Source: Bacillota bacterium (lineage in GTDB: Bacteria; Bacillota; Desulfitobacteriia; Desulfitobacteriales; Desulfitobacteriaceae). From it: a stretch of DNA of 23,528 nucleotides. The position numbers and the translations under genes are program-made. Numbering within the stretch: position 1 is the stretch's first letter; each line of letters begins with the position of its first letter. Positions 1-6,633 of the stretch are shown here, piece after piece. The notes under the pieces were generated by a model, which saw only the letters and a program-made list of their open reading frames with translations, was not told the DNA's origin and did no database searches. The stretch lies in assembly GCA_023390635.1 (NCBI GenBank), contig JAEWCM010000185.1, forward strand, positions 1 through 23,528, written 5' to 3'.

Positions 1-847
1 GCCCCTCATCATCCACGACACGGCCGGCCGGCCAGAATGAACCGCTGGGCAGACCCACTGTAAAGGAATAATTGAACCAGCTGTAGCCTTGAACCAGATT
101 GACAAATTCCAGGTTAACCACTTCCGCGCCGGCACCTGCCGCCAGCAGTTTACCGGTACCCACATTGGAGGAGGGATCGTTGTTCCGTTCAAAGGTATTG
201 CCGGTCGTATCCCTGGAGATCCTGGCACTTCCACCGGATGTGGCAATAATTGTAGTTTTGGCATTGACCACATAAATAATATTTTGGCGTGTTCCCACCG
301 CAATAGCGCCGGTCACTGCCTCACCGTCCTTAAGCAATTCCCGCACATAAGCCCGGTTGATGATCTCTGTTCCCACTTCCAAAGCTTTTTGTGTCAGCAC
401 TGTTTTAATGTCCCGGCCTTCAAAGTTAAAGCTGGTAGGAACATTATGCCACTGAGGAACGAGCCGGAATTTGCCGGGCAAAGCACTGTCTTCAAAACGA
501 AATTTCAGCCCATACTCTTCCAACAGCAGCATGCGCTCATAAGTATTGCGGATAAAGAAATCAATCAGATCCGACCGACGCAGCCCTCCGATAGAAAGAC
601 CGAAATTCAGTTGATCATCTACCATATCCTCCACCATGTACCCGACTTTTTCATGTACCTCCGGCACATAGCTTTGAATATGGTCAATCCCTGATCCCGC
701 ATTGCCGCTGCGCAATGTATTGGATTTCTCCAGCACAAGGACCTCGACTCCGCTTTCTCTGGCCTTAATGGCTGCCATCAGGCCGGCAATCCCACCACCG
801 ATGATCAATACATCGGTGGTATACTTTTTCGTTGTAAATTCCGCCAT
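1..847 (-). CDS. FAD-dependent oxidoreductase, fumarate reductase/AprA type (N-terminal part; cut by the window edge)
   Basis: The frame reads open from an ATG at 847 to the left edge, about 282 codons, so only the N-terminal part is present. It begins MAEFTTKKY, then a Rossmann dinucleotide-binding motif GGGIAGLMAAI at residues 17-27 and an acidic/Lys stretch VLVLEKS, as in flavoproteins of the succinate dehydrogenase/fumarate reductase/adenylylsulfate reductase alpha family. A segment GNAGSGIDHIQ follows the FAD motif and resembles AprA-like members more than SdhA (inference). A strong ribosome site AAGGAGGAATT lies just upstream of the ATG. No signal peptide is visible, so it is probably cytoplasmic or on the inner face of the membrane. 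A terminator (931-960) separates it from the NifX-like gene upstream, so it may have its own promoter in 861-930, where an imperfect hairpin (882-910) also sits. The substrate cannot be told without the C-terminal part and the next gene. Confidence 0.85.
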   Translation of the reverse strand, partial: MAEFTTKKYTTDVLIIGGGIAGLMAAIKARESGVEVLVLEKSNTLRSGNAGSGIDHIQSYVPEVHEKVGYMVEDMVDDQLNFGLSIGGLRRSDLIDFFIRNTYERMLLLEEYGLKFRFEDSALPGKFRLVPQWHNVPTSFNFEGRDIKTVLTQKALEVGTEIINRAYVRELLKDGEAVTGAIAVGTRQNIIYVVNAKTTIIATSGGSARISRDTTGNTFERNNDPSSNVGTGKLLAAGAGAEVVNLEFVNLVQGYSWFNYSFTVGLPSGSFWPAGRVVDDEG

Positions 848-930
848 TTTAATTCCTCCTTTTTCATGAGCATAGACAAAGAAAGCCCCAATGTGAGCCA
901 TACATGGGCTTTGAATACAATAAATAAAAA

Positions 931-960
931 AGCTAAGATCATCAAAAGATGATCTTAGCT
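931..960 (-). terminator. Rho-independent terminator after the NifX-like gene
   Basis: A perfect 13-bp inverted repeat (AGCTAAGATCATC and its complement, 931-943 with 948-960) closes a 4-nt loop. Read on the minus strand it is followed by a run of T (TTTTTT at about 925-930). It lies 29 bases past the stop of the gene at 989, so it should end the nifB/nifX-like transcript before the FAD oxidoreductase. Confidence 0.9.
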
Positions 961-988
961 TTCAGTATCTCTGATCAGCAAGCAGGTA

Positions 989-1363
989 CTATTCTCTATT
1001 TTGTTGTTTGCTTTTCCGGGCCGCGATCTTATTGTAATACTGATTCAACTGGGTCAAGGCATCTTCAATAAAATCACCGATAGGAAAGACGTCAATACCC
1101 CGCGCACGCAGATACTGTTCCGCACTGGGACCGATTTGGCTGACCAGCACAGCCCGGCAATCTTTCAGCAGTTCGGCGTTTCTTTCCATAATATTGTCGC
1201 TGTGTTCACCTGAATGGCAGAGAGCCTCACAGTCGCGCAATTCCAGAACGTCTGCCTTCCCGCTCTCCTCTTCCACATTGAAAATCAGAAATTTTCTGCA
1301 TCGGCCATAATGTTCATTAATCACTTTACCATCGTTGCTGGCTACTGCAACCTTATAAGACAT
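989..1363 (-). CDS. NifX/NafY-type iron-molybdenum cofactor-binding family protein
   Basis: This is a 124-aa single-domain protein of the dinitrogenase FeMo-cofactor-binding (NifX/NafY/NifB C-terminal) fold. It opens with the family pattern VAVASNDGKVINEHYGR (residues 5-21: a beta strand, then DGxxVxxHxG). A second half, CRAVLVSQIGPSAEQYL, resembles the helix-strand part of the fold. Known members bind or carry Fe-S or FeMo cofactor intermediates. The start has a strong site TGGAGGTGA just upstream. It is 20 bases downstream of the NifB-like radical SAM gene on the same strand, which fits a two-gene operon in which this protein accepts or stores the cluster made by its partner. It ends at a strong terminator. 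The C-terminus is basic and glutamine-rich (KSKQQNRE). The actual cofactor and client enzyme are not shown by the sequence. Confidence 0.85.
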   Translation of the reverse strand: MSYKVAVASNDGKVINEHYGRCRKFLIFNVEEESGKADVLELRDCEALCHSGEHSDNIMERNAELLKDCRAVLVSQIGPSAEQYLRARGIDVFPIGDFIEDALTQLNQYYNKIAARKSKQQNRE

Positions 1364-1383
1364 GGTTCACCTCCAGTCAGGGC

Positions 1384-2286
1384 TCAACCGTGGGAAAACG
1401 TCGGTGCTGCTGATACAGGCTGCCCTTCATACAGCAAACTTGATAAATCCCTGCCTGTTCCGGGAATGCCGCAGGCATCCGCCCGGCATTGTTGGCAGTG
1501 CCTGAATACCGTAAGATACGATTCGGCTGCTGCCCGAGCCTCGTTGAGCTCTTCACAGGTGGGAACCTTTCTATCCTGCATCCGGGCCTGGGGGATCAGG
1601 GGAATAATATTGATCAGGGATGCTCCGGCTTCTGCTGTCACTCTGGCGATTTCATCAATATTTTGGTCATTGAGGCCAGGGATCAGCACCGTATTGATTT
1701 TCACCACAACACCCAACTGACTGACTTTTCTGATCCCGGCGATTTGAGCCGATAAAAGCTGTTCCGCCGCTTCCTTCCCCGTTATATTTTCACCATTATA
1801 CACCACGTTGGAGCAAATGTGTTGCAAAATATCTGCATCCACCGCATTGACTGTCACCGTAACCGTCTTGACACCCGATCCAACAATTTCTTCCGCTTTT
1901 CTCTCCAGCATTAATCCATTGGTACTTAAGCAATTTATCAGATGAGGATAAGCCTCATGAATAAGCTTAAAGGTGCTTAAGGCATGAGGAGTGGCCAAAG
2001 TATCTCCCGGACCGGCAATACCTACCACAGTGATCTCCGGGCATAGTTCCAGCGCTTTTGCCACAGTCTCCAGTGCCTTTTCCGGAGATAATACGGAGTG
2101 GGCCACTCCCGGCCTCTTCTCCCATTTATTAAACGTTCTTTGACAGAAATTGCATTGAATATTGCATGCCGGGCTGACAGGCAAATGAATTCTGCCATAT
2201 TTGACATTAGCCTCTCCACTGAAGCAGGGATGCTGCTTTATCAGATGGCTAAACTTATTTTCCTTGGCTGCTGACTCTCCACCCAT
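1384..2286 (-). CDS. NifB-like radical SAM protein (FeMo-cofactor biosynthesis family)
   Basis: This is a radical SAM enzyme of about 300 aa. The cluster-binding motif CNIQCNFC (CxxxCxxC, residues 41-48) is preceded by HPCFSGEA and YGRIHLPVSPA, which are characteristic of NifB. The C-terminal HCQQCRADACG matches the NifB family's cysteine-containing end. NifB makes the carbide-containing NifB-co cluster for nitrogenase. Here there is no fused NifX domain; that domain is the separate downstream gene. I start at the ATG at 2286 because GGAG lies 9 bases upstream of it; the upstream ATG at 2301 has its GGAG 18 bases away. No nifHDK is in the window, so either it supplies a distant nitrogenase or it is a NifB paralogue making a cluster for another enzyme (inference). 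A terminator (2354-2382) separates it from the small genes upstream. Expression may depend on a promoter in 2287-2353 that I could not identify. Confidence 0.85.
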   Translation of the reverse strand: MGGESAAKENKFSHLIKQHPCFSGEANVKYGRIHLPVSPACNIQCNFCQRTFNKWEKRPGVAHSVLSPEKALETVAKALELCPEITVVGIAGPGDTLATPHALSTFKLIHEAYPHLINCLSTNGLMLERKAEEIVGSGVKTVTVTVNAVDADILQHICSNVVYNGENITGKEAAEQLLSAQIAGIRKVSQLGVVVKINTVLIPGLNDQNIDEIARVTAEAGASLINIIPLIPQARMQDRKVPTCEELNEARAAAESYLTVFRHCQQCRADACGIPGTGRDLSSLLYEGQPVSAAPTFSHG

Positions 2287-2353
2287 ATCAATCCACTCCA
2301 TACTCTATTATTAACCGCGCTCCATCCCACTTCATCTTTCATGAATCAAAAAA

Positions 2354-2382
2354 GGCAGAATCCTTCACTTCAGGATTCTGCC
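2354..2382 (-). terminator. Rho-independent terminator after the short DUF2292 gene
   Basis: An 11-bp perfect stem (GGCAGAATCCT at 2354-2364 with its complement at 2372-2382) has a 7-nt loop. On the minus strand TTTTTT follows directly. It sits 21 bases past the stop codon at 2404. Confidence 0.92.
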
Positions 2383-2403
2383 CTCTAGAGATCTAGTCGG
2401 ACT

Positions 2404-2565
2404 TCATTTAAGCCGCAGCTTTTCATTTCGTTCAATTTGAACCACCTTACCATCTTGAATTATGAGAGTGATTGATCCGTATTTGATACTGCCAAGCAAA
2501 GCAAAAAGTTTTTTCAGATCATCATCGGAAATTGACTGCTTCCCTTTAACATTCTCCTCAGTCAT
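2404..2565 (-). CDS. DUF2292/YezD-family small protein (53 aa)
   Basis: This complete small ORF starts at the ATG at 2565 and stops at TGA 2404-2406, giving 53 aa. Its core, LFALLGSIKYGSITLIIQDG followed by KVVQIERNE, fits the YezD/DUF2292 family: a short amphipathic helix, then a strand pair with G-SI-T-I-QDG and QIE. A clean ribosome site GGAGGG lies 8 bases upstream, inside the end of the preceding gene, only 4 bases away, so the two are translated as a unit. Family function is unknown to me. Members often sit near sulfur-assimilation genes, which fits the nearby cysK/cymR, but that association is from memory. It is predicted soluble and cytoplasmic, with no membrane segment or metal motif. 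Confidence 0.85.
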   Translation of the reverse strand: MTEENVKGKQSISDDDLKKLFALLGSIKYGSITLIIQDGKVVQIERNEKLRLK

Positions 2566-2569
2566 TTCT

Positions 2570-2779
2570 CTACCCTCCAATCCTTGACAACCATTGGAGT
2601 TCGCTACCTGTCAGAACCTCATGAGTATCAATCTGGATTATCAGGCTATCGTGTTTGATGATACTGATAGTGCCATCTTGAATTTTCCCTACCAGTTTTT
2701 TTAATAAATCATTGATATTACTTTCAGCCTCACTTCTTGCCTTTTCTTTGTCCCCGGACTGTCGTTCTCCTCTCATCAT
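2570..2779 (-). CDS. Second DUF2292/YezD-like small protein (69 aa)
   Basis: The 69-aa product has a charged N-terminal extension (residues 1-22, rich in Arg, Glu, Lys) and a core LLKKLVGKIQDGTISIIKHD that lines up with its downstream neighbour: G-x-I-x-x-G-[ST]-I-[ST]-x-I, then D and QI. The two genes look like an ancient tandem duplication. This copy has diverged at the C-terminus (ELQWLSRIGG). Two adjacent ATG codons (2779 and 2776) are available; AGGAGG lies 6 bases before the first and 9 before the second, so either may be used. A hairpin (2829-2860) lies upstream at the end of the cytochrome gene, and no good promoter is visible between it and this start. It may therefore be expressed by read-through. 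Function unknown. Confidence 0.75.
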   Translation of the reverse strand: MMRGERQSGDKEKARSEAESNINDLLKKLVGKIQDGTISIIKHDSLIIQIDTHEVLTGSELQWLSRIGG

Positions 2780-2828
2780 CCTCTTCCTCCTCTGCAGCGC
2801 ATTAACCTTTCTCCCATGGTTCAGAAAA

Positions 2829-2860
2829 GGCTGTCCTAAGGCAAAGACATCAGGACAGCC
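2829..2860 (-). terminator. Weak terminator or attenuator between the cytochrome and the DUF2292 pair
   Basis: A 9-bp stem (GGCTGTCCT at 2829-2837 with 2852-2860) has a 14-nt loop. Read on the minus strand only four T residues follow before CTG. It lies 48 bases after the cytochrome stop. The short T tract suggests partial termination. Confidence 0.7.
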
Positions 2861-2907
2861 CCCAAGGTGAAAAAATTAATAAGTGCTCACACCGATTAGC
2901 ATAGCTT

Positions 2908-3792
2908 TTAAAGGTCAGTGTGACAAACTGCGCAGTTCATCTTGCCCTGCTCATTGTCCAGCATACTGGTTTTCCCCGTATGGCAGGATAAGCAATGAGC
3001 AAATGAATCAGGAGCAGTATAGGTTGCTTTAAAAGTCCCTTCCAAAGCCTGATTCAGCAATTCTGCCGTCTTAGCCGCCACATCCCCGGTTAACTTGGCA
3101 CACCGGTCTTTTTTCCCTGCATCATTAATCCTTCCGTCTTTACCTGCCGCCTCGGACCATCTACTGACAGAGACATGACAGAGCGGGGATTCTGCAACGG
3201 TTGTCACCTGGTTGTGAATTAAGCAATAATCCTCATGTTTATTGGAAGGAAAGGCAAAGCCGGTATACCAGCCGATCAGTTCATTGCCTAAATCAGAATA
3301 CTTGCTGGAAGCCAAATTCAGCACAGCCAAAGAGGAATTCAAAGCTCCGCACAGAGTGCCCCAGCTCAATGCTCCTCCCCCGCCATAGCTGAACATCTGC
3401 GGTGGGATGGTATCCCAGCCTGCATCAGGAGCTGCTTCATTAAGGGTCGTGAGCAAAGCATAAGCCGCACCGTAGCAGCAAGCACCTTTATAATAGCCTT
3501 CATACCCCCGCTTGCGTACCACCTCGATATCCAATTTGTTATATTTCAAGGGCAATACTAGATTGGCGGCATTACTGCCTGCACTTTGGCCTGAATCTGC
3601 CGCACCAGAACCTGATGATGGGGCCGGCGTCGTAGAAGCGCCGGCATCTCCTGTTGAAGGCGTAGTGTCAGCATTAGCAATACTGTTGATCCCTACAAAT
3701 CCGGTAGCAAGAAAACCTGCCGTTAGTACTCCTGCTTTCGTAAGAAAATTTCTGCGTGATAAAGAATCGTGGTTTTCTTCCTTTCCAGACAT
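2908..3792 (-). CDS. Split-Soret-like c-type cytochrome with Tat signal
   Basis: The product has 294 aa. A twin-arginine signal SRRNFLTKAG (residues 12-21), a hydrophobic stretch and an ANA-D cleavage-like site near residue 41 indicate Tat export. A low-complexity Ala/Ser/Gly/Pro/Thr linker (about 42-72) follows. The mature domain holds a C-C/YGAAYALL segment and two haem-binding motifs at the extreme C-terminus, CLSCH (267-271) and CAVCH (287-291). This arrangement matches split-Soret cytochromes c of sulfate reducers, dihaem proteins of uncertain redox role. I use the ATG at 3792, which has GAGGAG 8 bases upstream; a TTG at 3795 is in frame but unlikely. It lies 85 bases downstream of cysK on the same strand with no strong terminator between, so it may be co-transcribed. 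Haem attachment would need cytochrome c maturation genes located elsewhere. Confidence 0.82.
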   Translation of the reverse strand: MSGKEENHDSLSRRNFLTKAGVLTAGFLATGFVGINSIANADTTPSTGDAGASTTPAPSSGSGAADSGQSAGSNAANLVLPLKYNKLDIEVVRKRGYEGYYKGACCYGAAYALLTTLNEAAPDAGWDTIPPQMFSYGGGGALSWGTLCGALNSSLAVLNLASSKYSDLGNELIGWYTGFAFPSNKHEDYCLIHNQVTTVAESPLCHVSVSRWSEAAGKDGRINDAGKKDRCAKLTGDVAAKTAELLNQALEGTFKATYTAPDSFAHCLSCHTGKTSMLDNEQGKMNCAVCHTDL

Positions 3793-3877
3793 CAATGCAT
3801 CTCCTCGAAACCTTTATTTTTGGTTATTTTCTTTTAAATTAATTGAATCCGCTTTCCGCTCCAAGGACCACTCTGAA

Positions 3878-4813
3878 TTAGTCCTCTTGGAAGAGAACGG
3901 TGGATAAATATCTTTCACCGGTATCAGGAAGTAAAGCCACAATGGTTTTACCCTTGTTTTCCGGGCGTTTAGCAATCTGAGTCGCAGCAAAAGCAGCTGC
4001 ACCGGAAGAAATACCGACTAAAAGTCCTTCGTGTTTTGCCAGGCTACGTGATGTAGCAAAAGCCTCTTCATTTTTTACTTTGTAGATTTCGTCAATTACA
4101 TCACGATTGAAGACATCTGGTACAAAACCGGCTCCAATCCCTTGGATCTTATGGGGACCCGATTTACCCTCAGACAATACAGGTGAATCAAAAGGCTCTA
4201 CAGCTACAATTTGTACGCCTGGTTTCTTCTTCTTCAACACTTCGCCTACACCGGTCACTGTTCCGCCTGTACCTACACCAGCAATGAAGATATCTACCTG
4301 ACCGTCTGTATCTCGCCAAATTTCTTCCGCTGTTGTTTGCCGGTGAATCTGTGGGTTGGCAGGATTCTTAAATTGTTGAGGGATATAAGAATTAGGATTT
4401 TCCGCAGCCAATTCCTCAGCCTTCTTAATAGCACCCTTCATTCCTTCGCTGCCAGGAGTCAGAACCAATTCGGCTCCTAAGGCCTTTAAAAGGTTTCTTC
4501 TCTCAATGCTCATTGTATCGGGCATCGTCAAAATCAACTTATAGCCTCTGGATGCTGAAACGAAAGCCAACGCAATACCTGTATTACCGCTGGTAGGTTC
4601 AATAATGACCGTATCCTTTTTTAGTAAGCCTTTTTCTTCAGCATCTTTAATCATGGCATAACCGATTCTGTCCTTTACACTGGAAGCAGGATTGAAGTAT
4701 TCCAGCTTTACAACCACCCGGGCATCCAAAGCATTATCCCGGTTATAATTGGTCAGTTCCAGCAAAGGGGTGTTCCCAATTAGATCTGTTAAACTCGTAG
4801 CAATTTTTGACAT
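3878..4813 (-). CDS. cysK: Cysteine synthase A (O-acetylserine sulfhydrylase)
   Basis: This 311-aa fold-type II PLP enzyme joins O-acetylserine and sulfide to make cysteine. Visible motifs are the PLP lysine in NPASSVKDRIG (Lys47), the substrate loop PTSGNTG (73-79), the phosphate-binding loop GTGGTVTG, the GPHKIQGIGAGF segment and a C-terminal GISSGAA. Length is standard for CysK. I start at 4813 because the longer frame's first ATG (4828) overlaps the ribosome site GGAGG that serves the ATG at 4813, 8 bases away. A sigma-A promoter with an inverted repeat lies about 64 bases upstream, and the CymR gene is the next gene upstream. In Bacillus the CysK-CymR complex senses O-acetylserine and represses cysteine genes, so this pair is probably both enzyme and co-repressor (inference by homology). 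Confidence 0.95.
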   Translation of the reverse strand: MSKIATSLTDLIGNTPLLELTNYNRDNALDARVVVKLEYFNPASSVKDRIGYAMIKDAEEKGLLKKDTVIIEPTSGNTGIALAFVSASRGYKLILTMPDTMSIERRNLLKALGAELVLTPGSEGMKGAIKKAEELAAENPNSYIPQQFKNPANPQIHRQTTAEEIWRDTDGQVDIFIAGVGTGGTVTGVGEVLKKKKPGVQIVAVEPFDSPVLSEGKSGPHKIQGIGAGFVPDVFNRDVIDEIYKVKNEEAFATSRSLAKHEGLLVGISSGAAAFAATQIAKRPENKGKTIVALLPDTGERYLSTVLFQED

Positions 4814-4883
4814 CTTTATTTCCTCCATTTCTTAACCAGTGAATTCGTAAGAAAAAGTATTCAGAGTGGTTTAGTTGGTTTTT

Positions 4884-4922
4884 ATTTTAATCATCCTGTG
4901 AACAAATGTCAATAGGATGATT
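4884..4922 (-). promoter_or_regulatory. cysK sigma-A promoter with overlapping inverted repeat (candidate CymR operator)
   Basis: On the minus strand TTGACA (4907-4912) and TAAAAT (4884-4889) are separated by exactly 17 bases. A perfect 9-bp inverted repeat, AATCATCCT (4889-4897) and AGGATGATT (4914-4922), places one arm just upstream of the -35 and the other against the -10. A dimeric repressor bound there would block polymerase. CymR, encoded next door, is the natural candidate. Promoter seen directly; the regulator is inferred. Confidence 0.8.
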
Positions 4923-4984
4923 AAAAAAACTTTGTTAACATAGTGATTTTGTTGTACTTTTTTAAAGCCAGTGATCGGAAAATG

Positions 4985-5428
4985 TTAAATGAAAAACATC
5001 AAATTTTCATCGCTATTGGCTTTTTTATATTCATCGACCAAATCTTCCAGAGAAATTCCATCCACAAATTCGTTAATAATAACGTTCATCTTATCCCACA
5101 CGTTTTGTTTAAGACAATATTGAATGCTGTTTGGCGGGCCGCTCTCTCCTTCCTCATCTACCACGGAAAGATTGCCTTCCAATGCTCTCAGGATGTTCCC
5201 CACTTTTATATTTTCCGGCCTGTCGGTTAAAATATACCCGCCTTGGGCCCCTTTTATGCTTTTAACTAAGCCGGCCTTGCGCAAAATAGAAAATACATGC
5301 TCCAAATAATTCACAGAAATACTTTGCCTTTCCGCAATACTGTTCAGAGCTACATGATCACCGGACGAATTCATGGCCAGATCAACCATTGCCCGCAGCC
5401 CATATCTTCCTTTAGTTGATAATTTCAC
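4985..5428 (-). CDS. cymR: Rrf2-family transcriptional repressor of cysteine metabolism, CymR-like
   Basis: The product is a 147-aa Rrf2 winged-helix protein. It begins MKLSTKGRYGLRAMVDLA, has the recognition helix region SVNYLEHVFSILRKAGLVKS, the wing GAQGGYIL, and ends with MFFI, all closely resembling Bacillus CymR. It has a single Cys (in YCLKQ), so it lacks the three-Cys Fe-S site of IscR/NsrR, as expected for CymR. Known CymR represses cysteine and sulfur-uptake genes and binds DNA in complex with CysK, which lies immediately downstream (170 bases). An own promoter with a palindrome at the -35 lies at 5466-5504, suggesting autoregulation. The main alternative is another cluster-free Rrf2 repressor; the CysK neighbour favours CymR. 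Confidence 0.88.
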   Translation of the reverse strand: MKLSTKGRYGLRAMVDLAMNSSGDHVALNSIAERQSISVNYLEHVFSILRKAGLVKSIKGAQGGYILTDRPENIKVGNILRALEGNLSVVDEEGESGPPNSIQYCLKQNVWDKMNVIINEFVDGISLEDLVDEYKKANSDENLMFFI

Positions 5429-5465
5429 ACAAACACCCCATTATTCCGTTTTATCCAATATGTTT

Positions 5466-5504
5466 AAAATACTATAATACTTGACGTGAGTCAATAAATG
5501 ACTC
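5466..5504 (-). promoter_or_regulatory. cymR promoter with palindrome over the -35
   Basis: On the minus strand TTGACT (5489-5494) and TATTTT (5466-5471) are 17 bases apart. The -35 lies inside a perfect inverted repeat GAGTCA-ATAAA-TGACTC (5488-5504). The predicted leader is about 30 bases. The rest of 5505-5636 shows no further recognisable signal. Confidence 0.6.
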
Positions 5505-5636
5505 CCATAGCAAATTCAGCCACGAACGCGGAGATGAATTCCCTCTGCTCCCCAAATAGGTCCAGAGGCCTACCAGGCAATTCCCATGAATAAAACATTA
5601 TAAATACCTATTAGCAGCCCGTTTCCACTCTCTGCA

Positions 5637-6161
5637 TTAAAAATCGTATTTTTCGTAGGCCACCAACTCCTTGAGCGGTTTGCGCATTTTATCATGACGG
5701 TCAGGGGAAGCCCCCTCTCCTGCCGGATAACCCACTACCAGAATATTCACCGGCTCCACCGATTCTGGAATATCAAACTCCTCTTTCAAAACATCCGCTT
5801 TAAAATAGCACACCCACACAGAACCCAGTCCTAAACTGGTTGCTTCCAGCATCATGTGGTCGGTAACAATGCTGGCATCGATATGCGTGGTATTGAGCTG
5901 ATCCAAAGGTCTTTTCCATGCCTGATCATGATCGGCGCAGACGATGAGCACCAAGGGAGCGCCAAAGGTGTTGGCCGCTTTCTTGACTTTCTCCATCCCC
6001 GTTTCTTCCTGAATCACGATGATGCGCTGGGGCTGCAGGTTAGCAGCAGTAGGAGCTACCCTCCCAGCCTCCAAAATTTTGTCCAATTTTTCCTTTTCCA
6101 CCGGCTTATCCAAATATTTTCTTTCCGAGTAACGGGTCTTGGCCAATTGCAAAAAGTCCAT
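5637..6161 (-). CDS. Nitroreductase family protein (FMN-dependent)
   Basis: The product is a 174-aa flavin reductase of the nitroreductase fold. The N-terminal FMN-binding signature TRYSERKYLDKPV (residues 8-20) is followed by the catalytic-loop segment RVAPTAANLQPQRIIVI. A central SIVTDHMMLEATSLGLGSVWVCYF matches the dimer helix and second FMN-contact region, and it closes with PVNILVVGYPAGEGASP, also typical. Members reduce nitro compounds, flavins or quinones with NAD(P)H in the cytoplasm; the natural substrate is not evident. The ribosome site GGAAGGTGA precedes the ATG. It lies between cymR (208 bases downstream) and the membrane-protein pair upstream, all on the same strand. No terminator separates it clearly from cymR. 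Confidence 0.9.
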   Translation of the reverse strand: MDFLQLAKTRYSERKYLDKPVEKEKLDKILEAGRVAPTAANLQPQRIIVIQEETGMEKVKKAANTFGAPLVLIVCADHDQAWKRPLDQLNTTHIDASIVTDHMMLEATSLGLGSVWVCYFKADVLKEEFDIPESVEPVNILVVGYPAGEGASPDRHDKMRKPLKELVAYEKYDF

Positions 6162-6196
6162 AAAATCACCTTCCCTTAATTATTTATAGTGTCTCT

Positions 6197-6610
6197 TTAA
6201 AGGTTTTCTTCATCAAGAACTTTTATCTCAACTGCATTTTTTAAAGATTTTGTTCGCTGTACTTCAATTTTCTTACCTATTAAACCGGCTAATTCTTTTT
6301 TAGGGATACCCATAATCCTGAATTTAATCGGCATACCTTCTTCCGGATACAAAACCGCTTTGTTCGCGTTAAGAAATTTGCCAAAATCCTTCAGAACCCC
6401 TACATCTACAATTCTTCGATCCTTTTGATAATCCAAGGCCTCCACGATATTAACAATCACAATCGCTACAAATGCCACGCCAAAAATCAAGGTGTAAATG
6501 AGATCTTTGCGCATGATGCCCTGTACCAGATTCAACAAAGCTAATAAAGCAAGGACTGTCTCGGATATAATATAACTTCTTAAAACAGATTTCAGATCGT
6601 AATGCTTCAT
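6197..6610 (-). CDS. Small membrane protein of unknown function (137 aa)
   Basis: I do not recognise this family. Residues about 13-32 and 35-58 are hydrophobic and form a probable transmembrane hairpin. The remaining 75 or so residues form a mixed soluble domain ending GLIGKKIEVQRTKSLKNAVEIKV, which looks like a small beta-rich cytoplasmic domain. There is no enzyme motif or cysteine. The ATG has GGAG 10 bases upstream. It lies 23 bases after the other small membrane protein on the same strand, so the two are probably co-transcribed and may act together at the membrane. Confidence 0.75.
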   Translation of the reverse strand: MKHYDLKSVLRSYIISETVLALLALLNLVQGIMRKDLIYTLIFGVAFVAIVIVNIVEALDYQKDRRIVDVGVLKDFGKFLNANKAVLYPEEGMPIKFRIMGIPKKELAGLIGKKIEVQRTKSLKNAVEIKVLDEENL

Positions 6611-6633
6611 TTAAGTCCCGCTCCTACCTTGCT

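Noticed and set aside
89..694. 201-aa plus-strand ORF
   Set aside because: It is antisense to the FAD oxidoreductase, whose frame has clear family motifs. The plus-strand product has no recognisable domain.
882..911. Imperfect hairpin in the FAD oxidoreductase leader
   Set aside because: The stem has bulges and no T run, and matches no riboswitch that I know, so I mention it only in the gene entry.
1214..1720. 168-aa plus-strand ORF across the NifX/NifB-like genes
   Set aside because: It is antisense to two genes with conserved motifs and spans their intergenic gap.
3862..3892. Possible terminator after cysK
   Set aside because: Arms CCAA..GGAC and GTCCTTGG pair only with a bulge, and no T run follows on the minus strand.
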